A stretch of 64,000 nucleotides of DNA from Streptomyces griseochromogenes (lineage in GTDB: Bacteria; Actinomycetota; Actinomycetes; Streptomycetales; Streptomycetaceae). The translations under genes were made by a program, and so were the position numbers. The stretch is from contig NZ_CP016279.1 of assembly GCF_001542625.1 (NCBI RefSeq), forward strand, positions 4,898,001-4,962,000. The letters run 5' to 3'. A model generated the notes under the pieces. That model ran no database searches, was not told the origin of the DNA, and saw only the letters and a list, made by a program, of their open reading frames with translations. Below, piece by piece: positions 1 to 8,318 of the stretch. The first letter of the stretch is position 1. Each line of letters starts with the position of its first letter.

Positions 1-25
1 AGCTCGTGCGGAACGCCAGGGCCGG

Positions 26-454
26 TCATGCCGAGCACCTCAGGCAGGCGCGGACTTCGCGGCCGCTGCGCGTCTGGTGGACCTCGGTCGACTGTGCGAG
101 GTACTGGACGATGCCAGTGCCGCGGCCGTGTTCGTCCGGATCGATGTCGGGGCGAGGGCGTTCCACGGCCGTTCCGGAGTCACTGACCACTATGTGCAAG
201 GTGTCGTGGTCGAGGACGAGGAGCAGGGTCATGCGCTCGCGCCCGTACTGGGCTGCGTTGGCGGCGAGTTCGTCGATGATGAGAACGGCGGAGTCCCGTT
301 CGCTCGCGGGAACGCTCCAGGTCTCCAGCAGATCGGCCGCGAAGTGACGAGCGGCGGAGACGTGCGCCTCCTGCGCGGGCAGGGTGAGCAGCGCCTGGTG
401 GCTGCAGTGTTGGGACAGCCCCGCGCTCGGGTGGGGGGAATCGGTCACAAACAT
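26..454 (-). CDS. ATP-binding protein, RsbW/anti-sigma kinase-like
   Basis: The product (142 aa) is a single histidine-kinase-type ATPase domain (HATPase_c) with no sensor or dimerisation region. The N-box is visible as IIDELAANAAQYG around residues 60-72, followed by a DSGTAV-type G1 stretch and a GRGTGIVQ G2-like stretch. In streptomycetes such stand-alone domains act as serine kinases or anti-sigma factors of the RsbW/SpoIIAB class, usually binding a sigma-B-like factor or an STAS anti-anti-sigma protein; neither partner lies nearby, so the target is unknown. I chose the ATG at 454 because the conserved domain follows it. An upstream in-frame TTG at 508 would add 18 weakly conserved residues. 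Confidence 0.8.
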   Translation of the reverse strand: MFVTDSPHPSAGLSQHCSHQALLTLPAQEAHVSAARHFAADLLETWSVPASERDSAVLIIDELAANAAQYGRERMTLLLVLDHDTLHIVVSDSGTAVERPRPDIDPDEHGRGTGIVQYLAQSTEVHQTRSGREVRACLRCSA

Positions 455-1050
455 GGTCTTCTTGCTCTTCTGTGGATGTGCGGAGACCGGATCATGGGGG
501 ACCGCCAACGACTTCGAGGGCTGGTCGCTACGCCGGATCCTGCATGGGAGCGCTCATTGAGTTCCACGGGCGGCGCATGCCGAACGGTTCGAGTTATTCA
601 CGTCTTTTGCTCGACTTCTCGCGGGTCAGGTCAAAGCCGATGGCCGGGCCGGGCTCACTTGCCGCCGTCAGAGCGCGGTGCTGTTCCTGTCGGGCCGGGC
701 ACCGGCGGCTCGGCCCCCGTGCGTGGTCTTTCTGGCGGCCTTGAGGGAATGTCGCTCCGTAGAGCTGGACGAACGTCCCTGCCCCGTGCTCGGCCCGCTC
801 GTGGTGGCCTCGGCGTGCAGCGCAGGGATCCCCTTCTTCGCGCAGTGGGGAGGGCTCGCCATTCGCCAACTGCCCGGCTCCCTTTCCGCGAGCGGCGCCG
901 ACCCTGCGTAGCGCGGCGTCTTGGCCCCTTGAGCTGCTCGCCGGTCACGGCAGGTGGACGCACGCTCGGGAGTGCGTCAGAGCCCGCACTGTCGCGACCG
1001 GCGCGCCTTTTCCTCCGGAGCGCAGCGTGAGGAGGCGGTCGGATACGGGA
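455..1050. other. Gap with no convincing gene
   Basis: About 600 bp between the RsbW-like gene and the terminator of the anti-sigma operon. Frames are open on both strands because of GC content, but none has a recognisable domain, a good ribosome-binding site or steady third-position GC bias. I see only upstream sequence of the ATPase gene here. Confidence 0.5.
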
Positions 1051-1085
1051 GGGAGCCCGCCCGACGCGGCATCGGGCGGGCTCCC
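1051..1085 (-). terminator. Strong hairpin terminator after the anti-sigma gene
   Basis: A perfect 14-bp inverted repeat, GGGAGCCCGCCCGA (1051-1064) against its complement at 1072-1085, with a 7-nt loop. It starts 7 bp past the stop codon of the anti-sigma gene on the minus strand. No T-tract follows, which is normal for streptomycete terminators. Confidence 0.8.
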
Positions 1086-1091
1086 CGCCCC

Positions 1092-1880
1092 TCACGCCAG
1101 CATGGTGACCAGCTTCTGACCGTTGCCTGCGAGGATCTCGAAGTGCTCGATGGCACCCGGAGACATGGCAACCGCCCCTGGGACCGTGGTGCCGGGAGGG
1201 TACTCTCCTGCCCGCCACGTAGCGCCGTCCGCCCTGGCCCCGCCGGGCCCGACCGCCTGTAGCCGGCAAGTGATTCCGGCGGGAGCCCCCCTGGCGGAGA
1301 CTTGCAGGATACTGCCCCAGGCAGAGGGCGAGACCTTCACCGAGGCGGAGACGCCGGTGGCGGCATCACTTCCGGAGAAGGTGCGCCAGGCAGTCGGCGC
1401 GGTGGGCCCGGGCTGCGTCGCCTGACTTCCCACCGATCCGACAGCCGCCAGCCATGTGCCGCCGGCCGCTGCCGCGATGAACACAAGGGAGGATGCGGCG
1501 CCGGCCAGTTGCAGCCGCCAGGTCCGGCGGCGCCGAGCCGCGGCCTGCTGGAGCAGCCTCTCCAGCACACCCGCCTGTGGCACCGGCGGCACCTGCGGCA
1601 CCGCAGGCCGTGCGGGCGAGGAGTCCTGAGCGCGCTCGGTGGCCCGCGCCACCAACTGGTCGGCCAGGTCCTCGCCGGCCGTCGGCACGGTCTGGCCCGC
1701 GGCTTCGGCTTCGGTCACCGTCGCCAGCAACGCGGGCAGTCCCGCCAGCTGGGCGTGCTCTGCCCGGCACTCGGCGCATCCCGCGAGGTGGGCCGCCACC
1801 TGTTCCATTTCCGCCGGGGGCAGTGTGCCCAGGACGTATCCTCCCAGCGCCAGCCGGAGGGCGTCGTGCTCCGCACTCAT
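1092..1880 (-). CDS. Zinc-finger anti-sigma factor (RskA/ZAS-like), membrane anchored
   Basis: A 262-aa protein. The N-terminal 60 residues form a zf-HC2/ZAS domain with the H-x3-C-x2-C arrangement (HLAGCAEC) that binds the sigma factor. A single hydrophobic transmembrane segment follows near residues 130-155, then an extracytoplasmic domain like the RskA C-terminal domain (anti-sigma-K type). The start at 1880 is preceded by AGGAGG 8 nt upstream. It lies 25 bp behind the ECF sigma gene, so the two are co-transcribed, and the cognate pair should sense an envelope signal. A strong hairpin ends the operon. It is probably released by regulated proteolysis, as known for RskA-type proteins; that part is inference. 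Confidence 0.88.
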   Translation of the reverse strand: MSAEHDALRLALGGYVLGTLPPAEMEQVAAHLAGCAECRAEHAQLAGLPALLATVTEAEAAGQTVPTAGEDLADQLVARATERAQDSSPARPAVPQVPPVPQAGVLERLLQQAAARRRRTWRLQLAGAASSLVFIAAAAGGTWLAAVGSVGSQATQPGPTAPTAWRTFSGSDAATGVSASVKVSPSAWGSILQVSARGAPAGITCRLQAVGPGGARADGATWRAGEYPPGTTVPGAVAMSPGAIEHFEILAGNGQKLVTMLA

Positions 1881-1905
1881 GGTCGCCACCTCCTGCACGC
1901 CACGG

Positions 1906-2526
1906 TCATGGCTCGATGCCCCGTTCCTGCAGCGCCAGCCGAAGGGCGTGCAGGGCGTAGTACGTCCGCGACTTCACGGTGCCCAGCGGGATGCCCAGGA
2001 CCCGTGCGGCCTCCGACATGGTCCGGCCCCGGTAGTAGGTCTCCAGCAGGACCGCGCGGTGGTCCGGGGACAGCGTCCGGACGGCGTCGGCCACCGCCCA
2101 GCTCTGCAGCGCTTGCTCGATCTCGTCCTCGCCCTGTGCCTGCTCGGCGGCTCGCTCCAGCGCCTCGCCGCCTGTCTCGGCCGGCCTGGCCTGCCGGGCT
2201 CGGTGAGCGTCGATGACCAGGTGCCGGGCGACCGTATACAGCCACGCCCGGGCCGGGCCGCGTGCCGGGTCGAACGCGGCGGGATGCTGCCACGCTCGCA
2301 GCAGCGTCTCCTGTACGACATCCTCCGCCCATTGCCAGTCTCCTGAGGTCAGTCGCAGCACGTAGTGAAACAGGGGTCCTGCGTGCTCCGCATACAGAGT
2401 GCGCAGTAGTTCCTCGTCCGTGGTCGAAAGGGTCCCTCTACCAGAGACACGGTGCGCGGAGCGATCCGGACCGGTCTTTGGATCACGTTTTCGGGAACTC
2501 CAGGGCATAAGTCGATCATCGCGCAT
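1906..2526 (-). CDS. ECF-family RNA polymerase sigma factor
   Basis: About 206 aa. Region 2 is seen as LYAEHAGPLFHYVL with the DVVQETLLRAW helix that binds core polymerase and the -10 element. Region 4 is seen near the C-terminus as LSPDHRAVLLETYY followed by the helix-turn-helix AARVLGIPLGTVKSR. The size and the partner anti-sigma gene place it near the SigK/SigL-type ECF groups. Two starts are possible, 2526 (MRDDRL) and 2508 (MPWSS); neither has a clear Shine-Dalgarno, and I take the longer. It diverges from the cupredoxin operon at 3127, which is the obvious candidate regulon. I could not find a convincing ECF promoter by eye. Confidence 0.9.
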   Translation of the reverse strand: MRDDRLMPWSSRKRDPKTGPDRSAHRVSGRGTLSTTDEELLRTLYAEHAGPLFHYVLRLTSGDWQWAEDVVQETLLRAWQHPAAFDPARGPARAWLYTVARHLVIDAHRARQARPAETGGEALERAAEQAQGEDEIEQALQSWAVADAVRTLSPDHRAVLLETYYRGRTMSEAARVLGIPLGTVKSRTYYALHALRLALQERGIEP

Positions 2527-3126
2527 ATGTATTGCTTTGTCGTGTAACGCACGGCGTGGTGCAGGTGACGCTCCGCGAGCGCTGCGGGCGGAGTGCCGGG
2601 GGGCTGACTGGCCTGCAGTGATCACCAGGAAGAAGCGTAAAAGGCGCATATCTTCTGAACCGAACGCCCTCGCCGCCCGTGAAACCAGGCAAAAGCCGAC
2701 TGGCACGGCATTTCTCTTCTTGCCTCTATCTCCCATGCGACAAGGACGGATCAGAGGTGACCGAGATACACAACGCGGCGCACATGCTCATGGCGCCCGC
2801 CACGCTCGCCCCGCCCCCGTGCATCGAACTCGGCGCCACCAGGCAGCCTCCGCGCACGCTACGGCGACGGCCCTGCGGAGCGCTCGACGCATACAGCGAT
2901 ACGACGATCGAGGGCTGCGCAACCACCAGAGCAGAACACCTCCCCGGTGTGCGCAGCGTGGGGCATGTCGAGCCGATCGGTCGACACAAAGGCAGCATCA
3001 GCGCCTATGCACAAGCTCCGGCAGGGGCGGTCGGCCGTGACGCGGCACCCACCACACATCACCGCGGTTGCGTGCGCCCAGCCGGCACATTCCCCGTCTC
3101 TGCCTGATCAGTGAGGAACGAACACC
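2527..3126. other. Divergent promoter region between sigma and cupredoxin operons
   Basis: 600 bp separating the divergent ECF operon and the cupredoxin operon. Frames such as those over 2679-3107 have no domain and no ribosome-binding site. The 3' end carries GTGAGGAACGAACACC directly before the cupredoxin ATG. The promoters of both operons must lie here, but I cannot place -35/-10 elements with confidence. Confidence 0.5.
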
Positions 3127-3672
3127 ATGTACCTGAACCTTCGTAGACCAGGCCGACGATCACGCGCCGCGGCCGGGCTCGCCGTCGCCACCGTCGGCGC
3201 CTTGGGGCTCCTCAGCTCATGCGGCCAGTCGTCGCACTCCCCGTCCGGTGGAGTGGGCACCATCAAACCCGGTCCGGGCCAGCACCAGGCGGCCGGAATG
3301 CCGGGTGCCGCCGGACCGAAGAACACGGCAGGCTCCGCTCCTGGCGCCTCGCCGATGCCCAGCATGAGCATGCCCATGAGTCCCTCGAGTACGGGTGCGT
3401 CGGCCGCGCCGGTGACCGGGGATGCTGTGGCGATCAAGAACTTCGCATTCTCCCCGGCCACGCTCAAGGTCACCATGGGCACGACGGTGACCTGGATCAA
3501 TCAGGACACCGACGCCCACACCGTCACCAGCGCCGGATCGGGCGGCCCGTTGCATTCGGCAGCCCTGAACACCCACGCAACCTACAGCTACACGTTCACC
3601 AAGCCCGGGACCTACTCCTACCTCTGCACCATCCATCCGTTCATGACCGCCACCGTGGAGGTGACCCGATGA
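3127..3672 (+). CDS. Secreted cupredoxin-domain lipoprotein
   Basis: 181 aa. The N-terminus has an Arg-rich start, a hydrophobic core and a lipobox (GLLSSC, Cys at about 32), so the protein should be lipid-anchored outside the membrane. A Ser/Pro/Met-rich linker follows (PSMSMPMSPS), then a plastocyanin/azurin-like domain over about residues 95-181. Type 1 copper ligands are visible: His in DTDAHTV, then Cys-His-Met in CTIHPFM. Copper binding is therefore likely, perhaps for electron transfer or copper buffering. The gene overlaps the next one by ATGA (stop at 3670-3672), so the two are translationally coupled. SD: AGGAA 9 nt upstream. Confidence 0.9.
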   Translation: MYLNLRRPGRRSRAAAGLAVATVGALGLLSSCGQSSHSPSGGVGTIKPGPGQHQAAGMPGAAGPKNTAGSAPGASPMPSMSMPMSPSSTGASAAPVTGDAVAIKNFAFSPATLKVTMGTTVTWINQDTDAHTVTSAGSGGPLHSAALNTHATYSYTFTKPGTYSYLCTIHPFMTATVEVTR

Positions 3673-4682
3673 CCGGCTACCACGACAGTCACGACGGTGT
3701 ACCGGCCGGCCATGCCGAGCAGCCTGCCACGGAACACGGCATGTCCCGCCGCCAACTCCTTCGTCACGCGGGGTGGTTCGGCGGAGCCGTGGTGCTGACC
3801 GTGGCCAGTGGAGAAGTGATCAGCCACATCGCCGACTCCCGGGAGACCAGCTCCGGAACCAGCTCCGGAACCGCCGTCGGCGCCGCCGCAGCGGCAAACG
3901 GCGCGCTGCGGTTCGTGCAGGTCTCCGACAGCCATATCGGGTTCCAGGGCCCGGCGAACATGGACGTGGCGGGCTCATTCACCGAAGCGATCAACCAGGT
4001 CAACTCACTCGGATTCAGACCGGACTTCGTCATGCACAGCGGCGACCTGACCCACCTGTCCACGGTCGGACAGTTCGACCAGGTCAAGCAGATGATGACC
4101 GGTATGCAGACAGACCGTGTCTTCACCGTACCGGGCGAACACGACTCCATCGGCGATGCGGGCCGCGCCTACCGGAAGACCTTCGGCATGGGCACGCTCG
4201 GCGACGGCTGGTACAGCTTCGACACCCACGGCGTCCACTTCATCGCCTTGGTCAACACCGTAAGCCTGGAGAAGCTCGGCCATCTCGGCAACGACCAGAT
4301 CGACTTCGTCCGCAAGGACATCGCCGCACTGTCGTCGGACACCCCCATCGTGGTGTTCAGCCACATCCCGCTGTTCGCCATGTACCCGCAGTGGGGCTGG
4401 AGCACCGATGACGCCCTCAAAGTGATCGCCCTCCTGCGCCGCTTCTCCTCCGTCACCTGTCTCAACGGGCATGTCCACCAGCTGTTCACCAAGACAGAGG
4501 GCAACATCACCTTTCACTCCGCCACCACCACCGCCTACCCCCTGCCCAAGCCAGGCCGTGCGCCCGCGCCCACACCGCAAGTCGTCCCCGCCCGGCAGCT
4601 CAAGGACGCACTCGGCATCCGCACGGTCGGCTTCCGCCAAGGCGACCGCGAACTGGCCATCAAGGACCAGAGGCTCGCATGA
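3669..4682 (+). CDS. Tat-exported calcineurin-like metallophosphoesterase
   Basis: 337 aa. A twin-arginine signal is clear at residues 25-45 (SRRQLLRHAGWFGGAVV). The phosphoesterase fold shows the expected metal-binding blocks in order: VSDSH, HSGDLTH, PGEHD (a GNHD variant with Glu for Asn), FSHIP and NGHVH. The dinuclear metal centre is therefore largely intact, with one unusual residue in the GNHD block. The substrate is unknown. The start at 3669 makes the 4-bp ATGA overlap with the cupredoxin gene, and the stop overlaps the next gene in the same way. Folding before Tat export fits a protein that loads its metals in the cytoplasm. Confidence 0.9.
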   Translation: MTGYHDSHDGVPAGHAEQPATEHGMSRRQLLRHAGWFGGAVVLTVASGEVISHIADSRETSSGTSSGTAVGAAAAANGALRFVQVSDSHIGFQGPANMDVAGSFTEAINQVNSLGFRPDFVMHSGDLTHLSTVGQFDQVKQMMTGMQTDRVFTVPGEHDSIGDAGRAYRKTFGMGTLGDGWYSFDTHGVHFIALVNTVSLEKLGHLGNDQIDFVRKDIAALSSDTPIVVFSHIPLFAMYPQWGWSTDDALKVIALLRRFSSVTCLNGHVHQLFTKTEGNITFHSATTTAYPLPKPGRAPAPTPQVVPARQLKDALGIRTVGFRQGDRELAIKDQRLA

Positions 4683-5134
4683 ACACCCGAAGACTCCTCG
4701 CCACCACCCTGCGGTCGGCGAGCGCCGTCACCCTGGCCGCCGGTGGATACATCCACGCCCAGCTCTACGTCGACGAGTACCGCTTCATCCGCGTGATCGG
4801 CAGCCTGTTCCTGCTCCAGGCCAGCGCCTCCTTCGCCCTCGCCGCCCTGCTGCTGATGGGAACGCCGCCCCTGCTGTTGAGGGCCGCCGCAGCCGGCGTT
4901 ACGCTCGGCGCCCTCGCCGGATTCACCGCCTCGCGTACGGTGGGAGTGTTCGGATTCACCGAACACGGCCTGCAACCCACCCCACAAGCGGTCCTCAGCC
5001 TCCTCACCGAGACCGGCACGCTACTGCTCCTCGCGATCTGGCAGATGACCGTGACAAGCCAACACCGCGCGCCCCGATCACCCGGCAGGACACTCAGCAG
5101 GGTCAGGGTCACCACCCGTACACCACCAAGCTGA
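4679..5134 (+). CDS. Four-helix integral membrane protein of unknown function
   Basis: 151 aa, with hydrophobic segments at about residues 12-28, 40-62, 68-90 and 105-125 and a basic cytoplasmic tail. I recognise no named domain. The ATGA overlap at 4679 couples it to the phosphoesterase, so it probably works with the cupredoxin/phosphoesterase pair at the membrane, for example as an anchor or electron-transfer partner (inference). It is the last gene of the operon. Confidence 0.78.
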   Translation: MNTRRLLATTLRSASAVTLAAGGYIHAQLYVDEYRFIRVIGSLFLLQASASFALAALLLMGTPPLLLRAAAAGVTLGALAGFTASRTVGVFGFTEHGLQPTPQAVLSLLTETGTLLLLAIWQMTVTSQHRAPRSPGRTLSRVRVTTRTPPS

Positions 5135-5698
5135 ACCCACCACCGCCAAGCCGCCCGGGATGACAGCGTCCTGGCTCGGGACGCCGGGGGAACCGGCCAT
5201 GCCACACGCCCCACCCGTTGATGCACACAAGGCCATCCGAAGCCCCGCCGACCCACCACTCACCCAACACCACGTGCTGCGTGACGACTGGGCAGTGACA
5301 TCGGCCCGCGCCGTCTACGGAAGGCCGGTCCGCGTCGCTCCTCCTTGCGCGAGACCCGGACCAGGCACGGGCCGAGGCACTGCTGTGGGACTTGGGCCTT
5401 TTCCGTGTCACAGGCAGCCGCCCGTTCCGCGTGCACACGCCGTTCGGCGCCGGCCGGTTCGCGGCGGAAGGCTGCGGTCTCGGGCGCCGTCCAGGCCGTG
5501 AGCGCTCCGCGCGCACCATGCGCTCCGCTCCGGTCCGGCGACGCCAGACGCCCGACTTGGTGAGTTCGTTGGCGTACAACACGCCGCCTAGGCGGTCGAG
5601 GGCCGCCTGCACGGGGTCGGCGAGCCGTATCTTGCCCGCTTCGGCCGGCCTGCCACGGTCACCAGAACACTAGCGGCTGCTGACGCACCGCGTTGTCT
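5135..5698. other. Gap, possibly holding a decayed gene fragment
   Basis: About 560 bp. On the minus strand near 5520-5660 a short coherent stretch reads ADPVQAALDRLGGVLYANEL, which looks like a gene fragment, but I cannot assign it and the frame degenerates towards 5400. Nothing else is supportable. Confidence 0.35.
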
Positions 5699-6574
5699 TC
5701 AGCTGATGCGAGTTCCTGTGCCGCTGACACGGACGCGCTGGTCACCCGCGCGCAGCGTCACCGTGAGCTCGCCAGGGCGTCCCATGTCCTCGCCCTGATG
5801 CAGGGTGAGGACGGCGTCCTCGGGGACCAGGCCGAGCTCACGGGCGTACGCACCGAACGCGGCGGCCGCGGCGCCGGTCGCCGGGTCCTCGACGACGCCG
5901 CCGACAGGGAACGGATCACGGACGTGGAAGACGGTGGCCGACTCTCGCCACACCAATTGGACCGTGGTCAGGTCCAAGCGGTGCATCAGGGCTTCGAGGC
6001 GCGCGAAGTCGTACGCGAGATCTGCGAGGCGCGTGCGTGTCGCCGCCGCGAGAACGAGATGGCGGGCACCGGCGAAGGCGATGCGGGGCGGGAAGGCCGG
6101 GTCGAGATCGGCGGGCGGCCAGGCGAGCGCGGCGAGCGCCTCCGTGAGGTCGGCGTCGGCGATCTCCTCGATGTGCGGCTCGACACTGGTGAGTGTGGCC
6201 CTGACCGTCCCGGCCTCCTCGGCCACCTCCACCGGCACGGTGCCGGCGCGCGTCGCGAATACCAGTTCCCCGGGGCCTATGCGCTCGGCGAGCGCGAGGG
6301 CGGTCGCGACCGTGGCGTGCCCGCAGAACGGCACCTCCGCCTTGGGGCTGAAGTAACGGATGCTGTACGCCCGGCCCTCCTGGCCACCGAGGCCCTCCGG
6401 GGGCGCGGTCAGGAACGCGGACTCCGAGTATCCGAGGTCGGCGGCGATAGCCAGCATGTCGCTGTCGTCCAGGGTGGTGGCATCCAGAACGATGCCGGCG
6501 GGGTTTCCGCCGTCGGGGGTGCCGGAGAAGGCGGTGTATCGCAGCACCTCGGGCCGCAGCGCATTCGTCGTCAT
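5699..6574 (-). CDS. PhzF-family isomerase/epimerase-like protein
   Basis: 291 aa, the usual length of the PhzF/diaminopimelate-epimerase-like fold. The N-terminal half has FSGTPDGGNPAGIVLD, the family's GNPA block, then SESAFL containing the conserved catalytic-type Glu, and later FCGHATVATA. The C-terminal half repeats the fold and has EDPATGAAAAAFGAY, the second conserved block. Family members catalyse isomerisations such as the DHHA step of phenazine synthesis, but no phenazine genes are nearby, so the substrate is unknown. The start at 6574 (MTTNALRP) matches the family N-terminus; a longer frame upstream is unlikely. Confidence 0.9.
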   Translation of the reverse strand: MTTNALRPEVLRYTAFSGTPDGGNPAGIVLDATTLDDSDMLAIAADLGYSESAFLTAPPEGLGGQEGRAYSIRYFSPKAEVPFCGHATVATALALAERIGPGELVFATRAGTVPVEVAEEAGTVRATLTSVEPHIEEIADADLTEALAALAWPPADLDPAFPPRIAFAGARHLVLAAATRTRLADLAYDFARLEALMHRLDLTTVQLVWRESATVFHVRDPFPVGGVVEDPATGAAAAAFGAYARELGLVPEDAVLTLHQGEDMGRPGELTVTLRAGDQRVRVSGTGTRIS

Positions 6575-6705
6575 GTTTGCGGCAACCCCGGGCGGGCCCA
6601 CGGCTATTCCCGGACGCGGGTGGAGGCGGGGACGGGCCCCCGTGGCGAGCCGTATATCTCGACGTCCAGCCCACCACTGGCATCCCGCTTGCCTCCACGA
6701 TGAAC

Positions 6706-6891
6706 GGCGGCCGCGACACCGGGCACGGCTCCGGACTTGGCACCCAACGCTGTGTCGTGGAAGGCGCGTTCGCCCATCTGCACTGGTTCCGCCGCCTGCG
6801 GATCCGCCGGGAGATACGCGACGACATCCACGAAGCCTTCCCCACCCTCGGATGCGCGCTCATCTGCTGGGGAAGGCTCCGTACTGCGATG
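6706..6891 (+). pseudogene. IS5-family transposase C-terminal remnant
   Basis: A plus-strand frame encodes the typical end of an IS5-type DDE transposase: VVEGAFAHLHWFRRLRIRRE followed by RDDIHEAFPTLGCALICWGR. This is the helix containing the catalytic Glu region. Everything upstream of it is lost and there is no start codon. It lies between the PhzF and ArsR genes. Confidence 0.8.
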
Positions 6892-6914
6892 GGCCGAGAC
6901 GGCGCTGTGCGGGT

Positions 6915-7259
6915 TCAGGGCCCGGTGGCCCCTTCCGCCAGATCCTTGATCGCGTTGAGGCGGTGTTCCCACTGGGTGGCGAGGGTGTCCATCCACCGCG
7001 TTGTCCGCTTCAGCGGCTGCAGGTCGGCTTGGTAGCGGACCTCGCGACCGGCCCGGTGGGCGCGTACCAGTCCGGCGCGGTCGAGGACGGCCAGGTGTTT
7101 GGCCACCGCCTGGCGGGTGATGGGGAGGCTTGCTGCCAGGGATGTCGAGGTCGCGCCGCCGTCGCGGGCAAGGACGGCCAGGACCTCACGGCGGATCGGG
7201 TCGGCCAGGGCCACCAGGACGTCATCGGGGGCCTGTTCGCCCTCGGTTGTGCGGGTCAT
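6915..7259 (-). CDS. ArsR-family winged-helix repressor
   Basis: 114 aa, typical for ArsR/SmtB. The N-terminal region LADPIRREVLAVLARDGGAT leads into the winged helix with the recognition-helix stretch ITRQAVAKHLAVLDRAGLV. No metal-binding ELCV(C)D motif is present, so this belongs to the non-metal subgroup that usually accompanies SRPBCC/AHSA1 proteins. It overlaps the upstream SRPBCC gene by 4 bp (7256-7259), so the two are co-translated. A palindrome at 7771-7790 upstream of the pair is the likely autoregulatory operator. Confidence 0.9.
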   Translation of the reverse strand: MTRTTEGEQAPDDVLVALADPIRREVLAVLARDGGATSTSLAASLPITRQAVAKHLAVLDRAGLVRAHRAGREVRYQADLQPLKRTTRWMDTLATQWEHRLNAIKDLAEGATGP

Positions 7260-7714
7260 GCTGTGGTCTGTTCGCAGTCCGCGCGCAGTTGGTCGAGCTT
7301 GCCGGGCCAGTTCTGGCTGTTGGCGCGGTGCCGGAGGGCGGCCTCGTTGGTGGGCAGGCCGAGGTGCGCGAAGCCGCTCTCGACCATGGTGAGCCGGGTG
7401 CCTCCTGTGGAGTCGTCTTCGGTCAGGGTGAACTCGACCAGGGTGGCGTTGGAGTCATCCGGCTCCTCGCCGGCGGCGCCTTGGGACCACCGCCAGGACA
7501 GGACGCGCGGCGGCTCGACTGTCTGGATACGGGCGGGAATGACGCCGTGGACGCCGTGGTCGAAGACCAGGAGACCGCCGGGGCGCAGGTCGATCTTGAC
7601 CGGCTCGCCGTTGCCGAACCAGCGGCCGAGGAAAGCGGGCTCGCTCAGCACGGACCAGACCCGTTCCCTGGAGGCATTGATCAAGATGGCGCGTTCGATC
7701 GTGTTGGTGGTCAT
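7256..7714 (-). CDS. SRPBCC (AHSA1/START-like) domain protein
   Basis: 152 aa. It has the helix-grip fold signature of the AHSA1/CalC-like family: IERAILINASRERVWSVLSE at the N-terminus, then FLGRWFG, and a C-terminal SGFAHLGLP region leading into the long helix that closes the hydrophobic pocket. These proteins bind hydrophobic ligands. The ArsR-SRPBCC pairing is common in actinobacteria and the regulator is thought to respond to the same ligand. The ATG at 7714 begins the family-typical N-terminus. First gene of a two-gene operon. Confidence 0.88.
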   Translation of the reverse strand: MTTNTIERAILINASRERVWSVLSEPAFLGRWFGNGEPVKIDLRPGGLLVFDHGVHGVIPARIQTVEPPRVLSWRWSQGAAGEEPDDSNATLVEFTLTEDDSTGGTRLTMVESGFAHLGLPTNEAALRHRANSQNWPGKLDQLRADCEQTTA

Positions 7715-7770
7715 TGCAACCTCATCTCATTCGGATGCGCTACCCAAAGGTTGCACATTCAGGAGCCCGT

Positions 7771-7790
7771 GCGCAACCGATTGGTTGCGC
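7771..7790. promoter_or_regulatory. Palindromic operator candidate for the ArsR gene
   Basis: GCGCAACC-GATT-GGTTGCGC, a perfect 8-bp dyad 57 bp upstream of the SRPBCC start codon. Additional half sites (GGTTGC) occur at about 7749 and 7801. Position and symmetry suit an ArsR dimer site. Confidence 0.55.
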
Positions 7791-7869
7791 ATGGGTTGAG
7801 TGGTTGCTTGGGTCCCGCCAAGCTTCGAGCACCCGCTGCTCATTCCGTAAGGAGTTCTTAGAAGTCATC

Positions 7870-8304
7870 TCATTTGGTGAGTCTGCGGTAGCAGATGAGG
7901 GTGCAGGCGATGCTGGTGAAGGCCAGGAAGTGTTCGGCTTTGCGTTCGTAGCGGCGGTGGAGGCGGCGGCATCCGGCGAGCCAGGCCATGGTGCGTTCGA
8001 TCGTCCAGCGGTGGCGGCCCAGCCGTGTGGAGGGCTCGATGCCTTTACGGGCGATGCGATGTCGGATGCCGCGGCTGCGTAACCATCGGCGCAGGTGGTT
8101 GTAGTCGTAGCCTTTGTCGCCGTGGAGTTTGGCGGGCCGTCGTCGGCGCGGTCCGCGCCGGGAGCGAATGGGTGGGATGCCTCGCACGAGCGGTTCGAGG
8201 GCCTGGCTGTCGTGCAGGTTGGCACCGGATATCCCGACGGACAGGGGCAGCCCGGTACGCTCGGTGATCAAGTGGATCTTTGAACCGTACTTGCCGCGAT
8301 CCAC
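7870..8304 (-). CDS. IS5-family transposase, OrfB (DDE catalytic part)
   Basis: 144 aa, the C-terminal catalytic half. Visible are KIHLITERTGLPLSVGISGA, then HGDKGYDYNHLRRWLRSRGI with the second acidic residue of the DDE triad, and the final RHRWTIERTMAWLAGCRRL with the catalytic Glu. The conserved sequence LTGPNPVDRGKYGS begins in this frame before the nominal ATG at 8304, so OrfB is almost certainly made as a fusion with OrfA and not from its own start. Confidence 0.85.
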   Translation of the reverse strand: MDRGKYGSKIHLITERTGLPLSVGISGANLHDSQALEPLVRGIPPIRSRRGPRRRRPAKLHGDKGYDYNHLRRWLRSRGIRHRIARKGIEPSTRLGRHRWTIERTMAWLAGCRRLHRRYERKAEHFLAFTSIACTLICYRRLTK

Positions 8305-8318
8305 CGGATTCGGACCTG

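Noticed and set aside
2490..2516. GGAAC followed 14 bp later by CGAT, suggesting an ECF promoter
   Set aside because: The spacing is shorter than the 16-17 bp usual for ECF promoters, and the site lies within the start of the sigma gene.
7728..7740. TCATCTCATTCGG resembling the IS427-type terminal repeat
   Set aside because: One mismatch in 13 bases, but no partner, no duplication and no transposase adjoins it. It is probably chance or a very old scar.
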